Numbered from the stretch's first letter, positions 1-7,900 are shown. The stretch is DNA of 24,084 nucleotides from an uncultured Campylobacter sp. (GCA_900772495.1 CAAHEJ010000093.1:1-24084), one strand, 5' to 3'. Translations and numbers: made by a program. Notes: a model not told the origin generated them from the sequence alone.

Positions 1-66
1 AACGAGGGCAGACTGTAAATCTGCTGGCTTTCGCCTTCCGTGGTTCGAATCCACGACTCACCACCA
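1..66 (+). tRNA. tRNA-Tyr (GTA), 5' end cut by window edge
   Basis: The visible part begins just before the anticodon arm. Its stem (8-12 with 20-24) encloses a 7-nt loop with anticodon GTA at 15-17. A long variable arm, typical of class II tRNAs such as Tyr, precedes a perfect T-arm (CGTGG 39-43, TTCGAAT loop, CCACG 51-55). The acceptor 3' strand is 56-62, followed by discriminator A and an encoded CCA (64-66). The D-arm and the 5' acceptor strand lie outside the window. Confidence 0.95.
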
Positions 67-68
67 TT

Positions 69-145
69 GCGGGAGTAGCTCAGTTGGCTAGAGCATCAGC
101 CTTCCAAGCTGAGGGTCGCGGGTTCGAGCCCCGTTTCCCGCTCCA
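69..145 (+). tRNA. tRNA-Gly (TCC)
   Basis: This is a complete 77-nt cloverleaf. Acceptor strand GCGGGAG (69-75) pairs with TTCCCGC (one G.T), followed by discriminator T and an encoded CCA. The anticodon stem TCAGC/GCTGA closes loop CTTCCAA, giving anticodon TCC, and the T-arm is GCGGG-TTCGAGC-CCCGT. It starts 2 nt after tRNA-Tyr, so the two are almost certainly co-transcribed and separated by RNA processing. Confidence 0.97.
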
Positions 146-150
146 TTTGA

Positions 151-205
151 GAATTTGAAGGATAAACTGGGAGCTGTTTTTCTCGTGCAGTTTATCCTTG
201 AATTC
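151..205 (+). other. Long imperfect hairpin between tRNA-Gly and tRNA-Thr
   Basis: AAGGATAAACTG (158-169) is perfectly complementary to CAGTTTATCCTT (188-199). The stem continues past a small internal loop with GAATT (151-155) pairing AATTC (201-205), for about 17 bp in all, around an 18-nt loop. A run of six T lies at 211-216, five bases after the stem. It could be a terminator for the upstream tRNAs, an RNase processing site in a longer tRNA-tuf transcript, or a small RNA. The sequence does not decide between these. Confidence 0.6.
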
Positions 206-244
206 GGTCGTTTTTTGGTGTCTAAATCTATGATTTTTCTGAGC

Positions 245-319
<75 letters not shown>

Positions 320-342
320 TTTTTTTGTAAAAATTGTAGAAT
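320..342 (+). promoter_or_regulatory. Candidate tuf promoter (T-tract plus TAGAAT)
   Basis: Seven T followed by G (320-327) precede TAGAAT (337-342). The better promoters upstream of proA and of the DUF465 gene have the same layout, a T7G tract and then a -10 box 9-11 nt later. Transcription would start near 349, about 40 nt before the tuf start codon. The -10 differs from TATAAT at one position, and the T-tract directly abuts the tRNA-Thr 3' end, so read-through from the tRNAs is an alternative source of tuf mRNA. Confidence 0.4.
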
Positions 343-388
343 TTTAGACTTGTTTTTTGTCAGTAAATTTTATATGGAGGAATGTAAA

Positions 389-1588
389 ATGGCGAAAGAA
401 AAGTTTTCACGCAACAAACCACACGTGAATATCGGAACCATCGGTCATGTCGACCACGGTAAAACAACCTTGACAGCGGCTATTTCAGCTGTGCTTTCAA
501 GGAAAGGCTTGGCGGAGCTTAAAGACTATGACAACATAGACAACGCTCCTGAGGAAAAGGAACGCGGTATCACTATCGCTACTTCTCATATCGAGTATGA
601 GACAGACAAAAGGCACTACGCGCATGTGGATTGCCCCGGACACGCAGACTATGTCAAAAATATGATTACAGGTGCTGCGCAAATGGACGGAGCGATACTC
701 GTTGTGAGTGCAGCTGATGGTCCTATGCCACAAACGCGTGAGCATATCTTGCTCTCTCGTCAAGTAGGCGTGCCTTATATAGTCGTGTTTATGAACAAGG
801 CTGATATGGTAGATGACCAAGAATTGCTTGATTTGGTTGAGATGGAGATAAGAGAGCTTTTAAGCAGCTATGATTTTCCCGGCGATGACACACCTATCAT
901 CAAGGGTTCAGCTCTAAAAGCACTTGAAGAAGCAAAGGCTGGACAAGATGGCGAATGGTCTGCGAAGATTATGGAGCTTATGGCGGCGGTTGATGATTAT
1001 ATCCCTACACCAAAGCGCGACACGGACAAGGACTTTTTGATGCCTATCGAAGATGTCTTTTCTATCTCTGGGCGTGGCACGGTTGTAACAGGGCGTATCG
1101 AAAAGGGTAAGGTAAAAGTCGGCGATACTATCGAAATCGTGGGCTTAAAGCCAACTCAAACTACCACAGTTACAGGCGTTGAAATGTTCCGCAAAGAAAT
1201 GGACGAAGGCGAAGCAGGCGATAATGTCGGTGTGCTTTTGCGCGGCACTAAAAAAGAAGAAGTTATGCGCGGTATGGTTTTAGCAAAACCAAAATCAATC
1301 ACCCCGCACACTGACTTTGAGGCTGAGGTGTATATCCTTAACAAAGACGAAGGCGGACGACACACTCCATTTTTCAACAACTATCGCCCACAATTTTATG
1401 TGCGAACTACCGATGTAACAGGCTCGATTAAGCTTGCTGAGGGCACTGAGATGGTTATGCCGGGCGAAAATGTGCGTATCACCGTTTCACTCATCGCGCC
1501 TGTGGCACTTGAAGATGGCACTCGCTTTGCGATAAGAGAGGGCGGACACACCGTTGGTTCTGGCGTGGTTTCTAAAATCATTAAGTAA
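389..1588 (+). CDS. tuf: Elongation factor Tu
   Basis: This 399-residue GTPase delivers aminoacyl-tRNA to the ribosomal A site. The G1 motif GHVDHGKT is at residues 19-26, followed by switch I with RGITI, G3 DCPGH and G4 NKAD, then beta-barrel domains 2 and 3 ending GSGVVSKIIK. Length and N-terminus match bacterial EF-Tu. An upstream in-frame ATG at 350 would add 13 residues, but the start at 389 gives the canonical MAKEKFSRNKPH and has a GGAGG Shine-Dalgarno 8 nt upstream (376-380). It follows tRNA-Thr and is closed by its own hairpin terminator. No sign of degeneration is visible. Confidence 0.98.
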   Translation: MAKEKFSRNKPHVNIGTIGHVDHGKTTLTAAISAVLSRKGLAELKDYDNIDNAPEEKERGITIATSHIEYETDKRHYAHVDCPGHADYVKNMITGAAQMDGAILVVSAADGPMPQTREHILLSRQVGVPYIVVFMNKADMVDDQELLDLVEMEIRELLSSYDFPGDDTPIIKGSALKALEEAKAGQDGEWSAKIMELMAAVDDYIPTPKRDTDKDFLMPIEDVFSISGRGTVVTGRIEKGKVKVGDTIEIVGLKPTQTTTVTGVEMFRKEMDEGEAGDNVGVLLRGTKKEEVMRGMVLAKPKSITPHTDFEAEVYILNKDEGGRHTPFFNNYRPQFYVRTTDVTGSIKLAEGTEMVMPGENVRITVSLIAPVALEDGTRFAIREGGHTVGSGVVSKIIK

Positions 1589-1593
1589 AATTT

Positions 1594-1625
1594 GTGCGCT
1601 AAGCCTAGCTTGGCGCACCTTTTTT
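1594..1625 (+). terminator. Intrinsic terminator or attenuator after tuf
   Basis: GTGCGCTAAGC (1594-1604) pairs with GCTTGGCGCAC (1608-1618) through 11 bp with one G.U, around a 3-nt loop (CTA). Six T follow at 1620-1625. This is a textbook Rho-independent terminator. It ends only 11 nt before the rpmG start codon, and the rpmG Shine-Dalgarno (AAGGA) begins immediately after the T-run. It therefore probably limits, rather than abolishes, transcription into rpmG-secE-nusG. Confidence 0.9.
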
Positions 1626-1636
1626 AAGGATTTAAG

Positions 1637-1795
1637 ATGAGAATAAAAGTCGGTTTAAAATGCGAAGAAAGTGGCGATATAAATTACAGCACTTACAAAA
1701 ACAGCAAAAACACAGCTGAGAAATTAGAGTTAAAAAAGTATTGCCCAAGGCTCAAAAAACACACACTCCACAAAGAAGTGAAGTTAAAGAGTTAA
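1637..1795 (+). CDS. rpmG: 50S ribosomal protein L33
   Basis: This 52-residue protein begins MRIKVGLKCEES and contains the L33 core NYSTYKNSKN...KLELKKYCPRLKKHTLHKE. L33 binds 23S rRNA near the E site. The ATG at 1637 has AAGGA 6 nt upstream, directly behind the tuf terminator. Zinc-binding L33 proteins carry two CxxC knuckles. Here only one cysteine of each remains (C9 with S12, C36 with L39), so zinc binding by the classical four-Cys site is unlikely. The position between tuf and tRNA-Trp/secE is the normal Campylobacterota arrangement. Confidence 0.95.
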   Translation: MRIKVGLKCEESGDINYSTYKNSKNTAEKLELKKYCPRLKKHTLHKEVKLKS

Positions 1796-1818
1796 GAGCA
1801 AAGGCATAAGGGCAAAGT

Positions 1819-1894
1819 AGGGCAATAGCTCCAATGGTAGAGCGCCGGATTCCAAATCCGATGGTTGGGGGTTCGAGTCCCTCTTGCCCTGCCA
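1819..1894 (+). tRNA. tRNA-Trp (CCA)
   Basis: This is a complete 76-nt cloverleaf. Acceptor AGGGCAA pairs with TTGCCCT, followed by discriminator G and an encoded CCA. The anticodon loop TTCCAAA carries anticodon CCA, on a stem whose outermost pair is a C.A mismatch. The T-arm has GGGGG/CCCTC-type pairing around TTCGAGT. It lies between rpmG (23 nt upstream) and secE (18 nt downstream), so it must be cut out of a mixed mRNA/tRNA transcript. Confidence 0.97.
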
Positions 1895-1912
1895 AATTTG
1901 TAAGGTGTGAGA

Positions 1913-2095
1913 ATGAAAAATTTAATCGCATATATCAGAATGTCAAAGGCAGAGCTTGGCAAAGTCATCTTTCCGATGAAAGAGCAGGTGCGTAACGCTT
2001 ATATCACGGTGTTTATCGTGGTGAGCGTGATAACTTTGTTTTTGGCTTTGATTGACTGGATTATGGGTTCGAGTATATCGTTGATTGTGAGATAA
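1913..2095 (+). CDS. secE: Preprotein translocase subunit SecE
   Basis: This 60-residue protein is the small essential subunit that clamps SecY in the SecYEG inner-membrane channel. It has an amphipathic cytoplasmic N-terminal part containing the conserved KAELGKVIFP segment, then one membrane helix from about residue 28 to 55 (AYITVFIVVSVITLFLALI). Many epsilon and Gram-positive SecE proteins are this short, whereas E. coli SecE has two extra helices. An in-frame GTG at 1907 would add two residues, but the ATG at 1913 has TAAGG 7 nt upstream and is preferred. nusG follows after 2 nt. Confidence 0.95.
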   Translation: MKNLIAYIRMSKAELGKVIFPMKEQVRNAYITVFIVVSVITLFLALIDWIMGSSISLIVR

Positions 2096-2097
2096 AA

Positions 2098-2631
2098 ATG
2101 GATAAATTCAAGTGGTATGCCATACAAACCTATGTAGGTAGCGAAATGGCAGTCAAAAGAGCGGTAGAAAATTTAGTCAAAGACAGCAGTATCGGCGAGC
2201 AGCTTAAAGAAGTCATCGTGCCGACTGAGGATGTGGTAGAGTATAAAAACGGCAAAGAGAAAATCAGCCAACGCTGCCTTTACTCAGGCTATGTTTTTGC
2301 AAACCTTGATTTAAACACCGAGCTTTGGCATAAAATTCAGTCCTTGCCCCGAGTAGGGCGCTTTATCGGCGAGAGCAAAAAGCCCACGCCTTTGAGCGAG
2401 CAGGACATCACTTTGATTTTAGAAAAGGCACAAAACAGAGCCGCCCCACGCCTTAAAATCGACTTTGAAAAGGGCGAAAGCGTGCGTATCCGCGAGGGTT
2501 CGTTTGCGAATTTCACGGGTATGGTTGAAGAGTATGATGCAGCAAATGGCAAGTTGAAACTCAATGTCTCAATCTTTGGGCGTTCAACACCTGTTGATGT
2601 CGAATGCTCCAAAGTAGAAAAGATACTTTAA
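2098..2631 (+). CDS. nusG: Transcription termination/antitermination protein NusG
   Basis: This 177-residue protein is the usual length for NusG. The N-terminal NGN domain (about residues 3-110: KWYAIQTYVGSE, then GYVFANLDL and PRVGRFIG) binds the RNA polymerase clamp. The C-terminal KOW domain (about 120-175: KGESVRIREGSFANFTG...) contacts Rho or ribosomal protein S10. It couples transcription to translation. It starts 2 nt after the secE stop codon, so translational coupling with secE is likely, and rplK follows after 12 nt. Confidence 0.97.
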   Translation: MDKFKWYAIQTYVGSEMAVKRAVENLVKDSSIGEQLKEVIVPTEDVVEYKNGKEKISQRCLYSGYVFANLDLNTELWHKIQSLPRVGRFIGESKKPTPLSEQDITLILEKAQNRAAPRLKIDFEKGESVRIREGSFANFTGMVEEYDAANGKLKLNVSIFGRSTPVDVECSKVEKIL

Positions 2632-2643
2632 AAGGAAAAAACA

Positions 2644-3069
2644 ATGGCGAAAAAAGTTGTTGGAGAGATAAAACTACACATAGCAGCGGCAAAGGCTAAC
2701 CCAAGCCCGCCTGTGGGACCAGCTTTGGGACAACAAGGCGTCAATATAATGGAGTTTTGCAAGGCTTTTAACGAGCGCACCAAAGATATGGCAGGCTTTA
2801 ACATACCTGTGGTGATTACCGTTTATGCGGACAAAAGCTTTACTTTCATCACAAAGCAGCCGCCCGCAACGGATTTAATCAAAAAAGCCGCAGGCATACA
2901 AAAAGGCACGGACAATCCACTCAAAAACAAGGTCGGCAAGCTCACCAAAAAGCAGATTTTGGAAATTGTAGAGAAAAAAATCGCTGATTTAAACACCAAA
3001 GACAAAGAACAAGCGGCGAAAATCATCGCTGGTTCGGCTCGTTCTATGGGCGTTGAAGTCGTGGATTAA
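2644..3069 (+). CDS. rplK: 50S ribosomal protein L11
   Basis: The 141-residue length and the segment PPVGPALGQQGVNI are diagnostic of L11, which forms the GTPase-associated centre with 23S rRNA and the L10-L7/L12 stalk. The N-terminal domain ends in the proline-rich stretch near ITKQPPATDLI. The C-terminal RNA-binding domain has the ending KIIAGSARSMGVEVVD. An AAAGGA Shine-Dalgarno lies at 2631-2636, overlapping the nusG stop codon. rplA follows after 22 nt. Confidence 0.98.
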   Translation: MAKKVVGEIKLHIAAAKANPSPPVGPALGQQGVNIMEFCKAFNERTKDMAGFNIPVVITVYADKSFTFITKQPPATDLIKKAAGIQKGTDNPLKNKVGKLTKKQILEIVEKKIADLNTKDKEQAAKIIAGSARSMGVEVVD

Positions 3070-3091
3070 GCGAGCGAAAAAAGGAAATTCA

Positions 3092-3793
3092 ATGTCAAAA
3101 TTAACAAAAAGATTTAAAGAACTCACACAAAAAATCGATACAAACAAGGATTATGCCTTGCTTGAAGGCATTGAGGCGGTGAAAAATTTAGCATCGGCTA
3201 AATTTGATGAAACCGTTGAAATTGCCTTAAAGCTCAATGTCGACCCACGCCACGCCGACCAAATGGTGCGTGGTTCTGTGGTGCTGCCCGCTGGCACAGG
3301 CAAAAAAGTGCGCGTGGCTGTCATCGCCAAGGATGCCCAAGCTGATGCGGCAAAAAGCGCAGGGGCGGACATAGTGGGCAGTGATGATTTGGTTGAAGAA
3401 ATTCAAAAGGGCAATATGAATTTTGATGTCCTAATCGCCACGCCAAATTTAATGGGGCTTGTGGGTAAAGTAGGGCGGATTTTAGGACCCAAAGGACTTA
3501 TGCCAAACCCTAAAACAGGCACAGTTACTATGGATGTAGCACAAGCTGTAAATAACGCTAAAAGCGGACAGGTAAATTTCCGCGTGGATAAGCAAGGCAA
3601 CATACACGCAGGGCTTGGCAAGGCGAGCTTTTCAAAGGAGCAATTAGGCGAAAACATAAGCACCTTTATCAAAGCCATAAACAAGCACAAACCCGCATCA
3701 TCTAAGGGACGCTACATAAAAAATGCCGCACTTTCTTTGACGATGAGTCCGTCCATAAGCCTTGAAACCCAAGAGCTTTTGGATATGAAGTAA
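3092..3793 (+). CDS. rplA: 50S ribosomal protein L1
   Basis: This 233-residue protein is the normal length for L1, which forms the mobile E-site stalk and in many bacteria represses its own operon by binding a 23S-like site in mRNA. The signature GRILGPKGLMPNPKTGTV lies in the central domain, and the flanking domain I includes RHADQMVRGSVVLPAGTGK. The reading frame opens further upstream at 3053 inside rplK. The start at 3092 is chosen because it gives canonical MSKLTKRFKEL and has AAGGAA at 3081-3086. A 210-nt gap with several hairpins follows before rplJ. Confidence 0.97.
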   Translation: MSKLTKRFKELTQKIDTNKDYALLEGIEAVKNLASAKFDETVEIALKLNVDPRHADQMVRGSVVLPAGTGKKVRVAVIAKDAQADAAKSAGADIVGSDDLVEEIQKGNMNFDVLIATPNLMGLVGKVGRILGPKGLMPNPKTGTVTMDVAQAVNNAKSGQVNFRVDKQGNIHAGLGKASFSKEQLGENISTFIKAINKHKPASSKGRYIKNAALSLTMSPSISLETQELLDMK

Positions 3794-3799
3794 ATTTTG

Positions 3800-3847
3800 C
3801 CTGCTAAATTTCGCAAAAATTTAAAAAATTCAGCGGAATTTGGCAGG
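3800..3847 (+). other. 15-bp hairpin downstream of rplA
   Basis: CCTGCTAAATTTCGC (3800-3814) pairs over its full length with GCGGAATTTGGCAGG (3833-3847), using two G.U pairs, around an 18-nt AT-rich loop. The base sequence is followed by ATTTTAAAA rather than a clean T-run. It may be a terminator, an attenuator or a 3'-end stabiliser for the rplKA message. Confidence 0.6.
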
Positions 3848-3868
3848 ATTTTAAAAACGCTTGAATTT

Positions 3869-3912
3869 TAAAATAAAAGCGAGCAAATTTCGGTTTTTTC
3901 GCTTTTATTTTA
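3869..3912 (+). terminator. Second long hairpin in rplA-rplJ gap, terminator/attenuator candidate
   Basis: AAAATAAAAGCGA (3870-3882) is the exact reverse complement of TCGCTTTTATTTT (3899-3911), with one further T-A pair outside. The 16-nt loop ends in a T-run. The 3' arm itself is T-rich (TTTTATTTTAG), so the structure could end a fraction of transcripts before rplJ. It is also a symmetric AT-rich structure, so function on RNA is an inference. Confidence 0.5.
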
Positions 3913-3914
3913 GA

Positions 3915-4003
3915 TTAGAGATAGCGTGAGGCGCAAGCTTAATCGTCTAAATTCAGCCGAATTTAGTCGCTCCGCTTGAAATCGCTAGTCGGAAAGGAGA
4001 AGT
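3915..4003 (+). promoter_or_regulatory. Probable L10 leader (autoregulatory mRNA site)
   Basis: The 90 nt before rplJ fold into nested helices. An outer helix is AGCG (3923-3926) with CGCT (3983-3986). An inner helix is CAAGC (3934-3938) with GCTTG (3974-3978). An apical perfect hairpin is CTAAATTC-AGCC-GAATTTAG (3947-3966). The Shine-Dalgarno (AAGGAG 3994-3999) lies just outside. In many bacteria the L10-(L7/L12)4 complex binds a kink-turn-containing leader at exactly this place to repress rplJL. Assignment here rests on position and fold; I could not align it to the family. Confidence 0.55.
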
Positions 4004-4486
4004 ATGACTAGAAGCGAAAAGACGCAAATCATCAGCACGCTTGAAGCTGGCTTTAAAGAAAGCGAAGCCATAGTGGTTTGCAACTATAAGGGGCTAAGCA
4101 CCAAAAAGCTCGAAGAGCTTAGGGAAAACGCAAGGCAAAGCGAAGTTAAAGTGCAAATCGTGAAAAACACACTTGCGGCGATTGCCCTTAAAAACGCTGG
4201 TAAAGACGGGCTTGAACTCAAAGAGACAAACATTTATCTTTGGGGGGCTGACCAGCTTAATGTTTGCAAGGTTGCGTCTAATTTTGAAGACGCGAACGAG
4301 CTTTTTAACATTAAGCTCGCCTTTGTCGATGGTGAAGTGAGCGAAGTAGCGAAGGTAAAAGCCCTAGCGAAAATGCCATCTCGCAATGAGTTGCTTGCAA
4401 TGTTGTTGCAAGTTTGGAACGCGCCGATACAAAATTTTGTTATCGGACTCAATGCTTTAAAAGCAAAAAAAGAATCAGAAGGATAA
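4004..4486 (+). CDS. rplJ: 50S ribosomal protein L10
   Basis: This 160-residue protein matches L10, the base of the ribosomal stalk. The N-terminal domain (VVCNYKGLSTKKLEELR, then VKVQIVKNTLAAIAL) binds 23S rRNA next to L11. The C-terminal helix (MPSRNELLAMLLQVWNAPIQNF and following) is the docking site for L7/L12 dimers. A strong Shine-Dalgarno (AAGGAG) precedes the ATG, and the gene is preceded by a leader that probably allows autoregulation. rplL starts 3 nt after its stop codon, consistent with coupled translation. Confidence 0.97.
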   Translation: MTRSEKTQIISTLEAGFKESEAIVVCNYKGLSTKKLEELRENARQSEVKVQIVKNTLAAIALKNAGKDGLELKETNIYLWGADQLNVCKVASNFEDANELFNIKLAFVDGEVSEVAKVKALAKMPSRNELLAMLLQVWNAPIQNFVIGLNALKAKKESEG

Positions 4487-4489
4487 AAA

Positions 4490-4873
4490 ATGGCAGTATC
4501 AAAACAAGATGTGCTTGAATACATTTCAAATTTAAGCGTGCTTGAACTTTCAGAGCTCGTAAAAGAATTTGAAGAAAAATTTGGTGTATCAGCTGCGCCT
4601 GTGGTAGTAGCTGGTGCTGGTGGCGGTGCAGCGGGCGGTGGCGCGGCTGCGGCTGAGGAAAAGACTGAATTTAATGTCGTGCTTGTTGAAAGCGGGGCAA
4701 AGAAAATCGAAGTCATTAAGGTTGTCCGTGCCATCACAGGACTTGGGCTTAAAGAGGCAAAAGACGCTGTTGAGCAAACTCCGTCTGTGCTTAAAGAGGG
4801 CGCAAACAAGGCTGATGCAGAAGCAGCCAAAAAACAACTCGAAGAAGCAGGAGCTAAATGCGAGTTAAAATAA
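4490..4873 (+). CDS. rplL: 50S ribosomal protein L7/L12
   Basis: This 127-residue protein is the multi-copy stalk protein that recruits translational GTPases. An N-terminal dimerisation domain (to about residue 33) is followed by a flexible hinge at about 34-57, very rich in Gly and Ala with a repeated GGGAA pattern. The C-terminal domain contains EKTEFNVVL and the conserved AVRAITGLGLKEAKDAV-like helix, here reading VVRAITGLGLKEAKDAVE. The Shine-Dalgarno GAAGGA lies within the last codons of rplJ. Three tandem hairpins follow before rpoB. Confidence 0.98.
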   Translation: MAVSKQDVLEYISNLSVLELSELVKEFEEKFGVSAAPVVVAGAGGGAAGGGAAAAEEKTEFNVVLVESGAKKIEVIKVVRAITGLGLKEAKDAVEQTPSVLKEGANKADAEAAKKQLEEAGAKCELK

Positions 4874-4943
4874 GCCTTTAAGCGATAAAGGCTTTTGTCA
4901 AGCCCTTGAAAAAGGGCTGAATTTAAGCCCCTTTTTGGGGCTT
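4872..4943 (+). terminator. Three tandem hairpins between rplL and rpoB
   Basis: Hairpin 1 is AAGCCTTTA/TAAAGGCTT (4872-4880 with 4886-4894, loop AGCGA). Hairpin 2 is AGCCCTT/AAGGGCT (4901-4907 with 4912-4918, GAAA loop). Hairpin 3 is AAGCCCC/GGGGCTT (4925-4931 with 4937-4943, TTTTT loop) followed by TTCTT. All three are perfect stems with short loops and related arms, so alternative pairings are possible. Hairpins 1 and 3 resemble weak intrinsic terminators. They sit where E. coli has the attenuator and RNase III site that uncouple rpoBC from ribosomal protein expression. Confidence 0.75.
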
Positions 4944-4969
4944 TTCTTGTAGATATAAGAGGTAAAACA

Positions 4970-7900
4970 ATGCAAAAAACGCAACTTTCTAAAAATCGAC
5001 TTCGGGTTGATTTTTCAAATCTATCAAATCAAATCGAAATTCCAAATCTCTTGCAACTGCAAAAAAAGAGTTTTGACCATTTTTTAAACCCTGATAGCAA
5101 CAGCGAAAGTGGCATAGAAAAGGTATTTAAAAGCATTTTTCCTATCCACGACCCGCAAAATCGTTTGAGTTTAGAGTATGTAAGCAGCCAAATAGGCAAG
5201 CCACGATACACCGTGCGTGAGTGTATGGAGCGCGGGCTTACTTATGCGGTAAATTTAAAGATGAAAATTCGCCTTACCTTGCACGAAAAGGACGACAAAA
5301 GTGGCGAAAAAGTAGGCATTAAAGATATAAAAGAACAAGAAATTTTTATACGCGAAATTCCTTTAATGACGGATAGAATTTCTTTCATCATCAACGGCGT
5401 TGAGCGCGTTGTGGTAAATCAACTCCACAGAAGCCCCGGGGTGATTTTCAAAGAAGAAGAAAGCACCACTTCGGCGAACAAGCTCGTTTATACAGCGCAG
5501 ATTATCCCTGATAGAGGCTCGTGGCTTTATTTTGAGTATGATACCAAAGATGTGCTTTATGTGCGTATCAACAAACGCCGCAAAGTGCCTATCACTATGC
5601 TTTTCCGCGCTCTTGGCTACAAAAAGCAAGACATTATCAAGCTTTTTTATCCTATCCAAACCATACACATAAAAAAGGATAAATTTTTCATCGAATTTAA
5701 CCCTGATGATTTTATGGACAGAATCGAATACGATGTTAAGGACGAAAAGGGCGAGATTGTTTTGCAAGCTGGCAAAAGGCTTTCTAAGAAAAAAGCCGAG
5801 CAGCTTGTGGCAAGCGGGCTAAAATGGGTAGAGTATCCGCTTGAAATTCTCACAAATCGCTATTTAGCAAAGCCGATTTTAGGTAAAAAGGGCGAAGTGC
5901 TGTTTGACTCGCTCACCTTGCTTGAAGAAAATAAGCTGGCTAAAATCAAAGACAATTTCACAAGCTTTGAAATCGCCAACGATTTAGCTTCTGAGGTTGA
6001 TGCGGCGATTATAAATTCTTTTTTGCAAGACAACGAAACCTTGCGTGCTTTGCGCCAAAGTGAGAATTTAGAAGATGAAAACGACTTAGCGGCGATTAGA
6101 ATTTACAAGGTAATGCGCCCTGGTGAGCCTGTGGTAAAGGACGCTGCAAAGGCTTATGTGAATGATTTGTTTTTCAACCCTGAAAGGTATGATTTAACCA
6201 AAGTAGGGCGAATGAAAATGAACCACAAGCTCGGTTTAAGCGTGCCTGAGTATATCACTGTGCTTACAAATGAAGATATCATCAAAAGCACAAAATATCT
6301 CATCAAGGTAAAAAACGGCAAGGGGCGCATTGACGATAGAGACCATTTGGGCAACCGCCGCATTCGCTCTATCGGCGAGCTTTTGGCAAATGAGTTACAT
6401 TTGGGCTTAGCAAAAATGCAAAAGGCAATCCGCGATAAATTTACGGCTTTAAATACTGATTTAGACAAGGTAATGCCTTATGATTTAATCAACCCCAAAA
6501 CCATAACCACAACCATACTTGAATTCTTTACGGGCGGGCAACTTTCTCAATTTATGGACCAAACAAATCCTTTGAGCGAGGTTACGCACAAAAGACGGCT
6601 TTCAGCACTTGGCGAGGGCGGTATAGTAAAGGAAAGAGCGGGCTTTGAGGTGCGCGATGTGCATACAACGCACTATGGGCGAATTTGTCCTGTGGAAACG
6701 CCAGAAGGACAAAACATAGGGCTTATCAACACGCTTGCAACCTACGCGAAAGTCAATGATTTGGGCTTTGTCGAAGCACCTTACAAAAAAGTCGAAAACG
6801 GCAAGGTGATGAACGACATTGTTTATCTTACCGCCACGCAAGAAGAAGGGCTTTTAATCGCCCCCGCTTCAACAAAAGTAGATAGCAAGGGTATGATAAG
6901 CGATGAATTCATCGAGGCTAGACAAGATGGCGAAACCATACTTGCTAAAAGAGATGAGATAAATTTGATAGATTTATGCTCGGGTATGATAGTGGGCGTA
7001 ACGGCGTCTTTAATCCCCTTTTTAGAGCACGATGATGCTAACCGCGCACTTATGGGTTCAAATATGCAGCGCCAAGCCGTGCCGCTTTTAACAAGCGAGG
7101 CGCCTATTGTCGGCACAGGTATGGAAAGAGTGATAGCCCGCGATGCGTGGATGGCGGTAAAGGCAAAAAACGCTGGCATAGTCGAAAAAGTGGATAACAA
7201 AAGCATATTTATCTTATGCGAGGACAAGACGGGACCTTTTATTGATTATTATTCAATGGAGAAAAATTTAAGGACAAACCAAAACACCGCTTACAACCAA
7301 CACCCTATCGTCAAAAAAGGCGACAAAATCGAAGCTGGGCAAATCATAGCTGACGGGGCGAGTATGGACAAGGGCGAGCTAGCCATAGGCAAAAACGCGC
7401 TCATCGCCTTTATGCCGTGGAATGGCTACAACTATGAAGACGCCATAGTCGTAAGCGAAAAGATGATACGCGATGACACCTTTACGAGCGTGCATATTTA
7501 CGAAAAAGAAATCGAAGCGCGCGAGCTAAAAGACGGCATAGAAGAAATCACAAGGGACATTCCAAATGTCAAAGAAGAGGACATAATGCACCTTGATGAA
7601 AGCGGTATCGCACGCATCGGCACGCACATAAAGCCGGGTATGATACTTGTGGGTAAGGTTTCGCCAAAGGGCGAAGTGAAGCCAACGCCAGAAGAGCGGC
7701 TTTTGCGGGCGATTTTTGGCGAAAAGGCTGGACATGTCGTCAATAAATCCCTTTACGCTACTGCAAGTTTAGAAGGCGTTGTCGTTGATGTGAAAATTTT
7801 CACCAAAAAAGGCTATGAAAAGGACGCTAGGACGATAAAGGCTTACAATGAAGAAAAGCTGAATTTAGAAAAAGAACACCACGACAGACTTGTGATGATG

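Noticed and set aside
4589..4660. GGxGGx repeats in rplL as a short tandem repeat or contingency locus
   Set aside because: They encode the Ala/Gly-rich hinge that is normal in L7/L12, with mixed codons and no homopolymer run long enough for slippage.
4234..4830. 198-residue minus-strand open frame opposite rplJ and rplL
   Set aside because: Its Ala/Ser/Pro-rich sequence is the antisense of codon-biased ribosomal protein genes, which are certain on the other strand.
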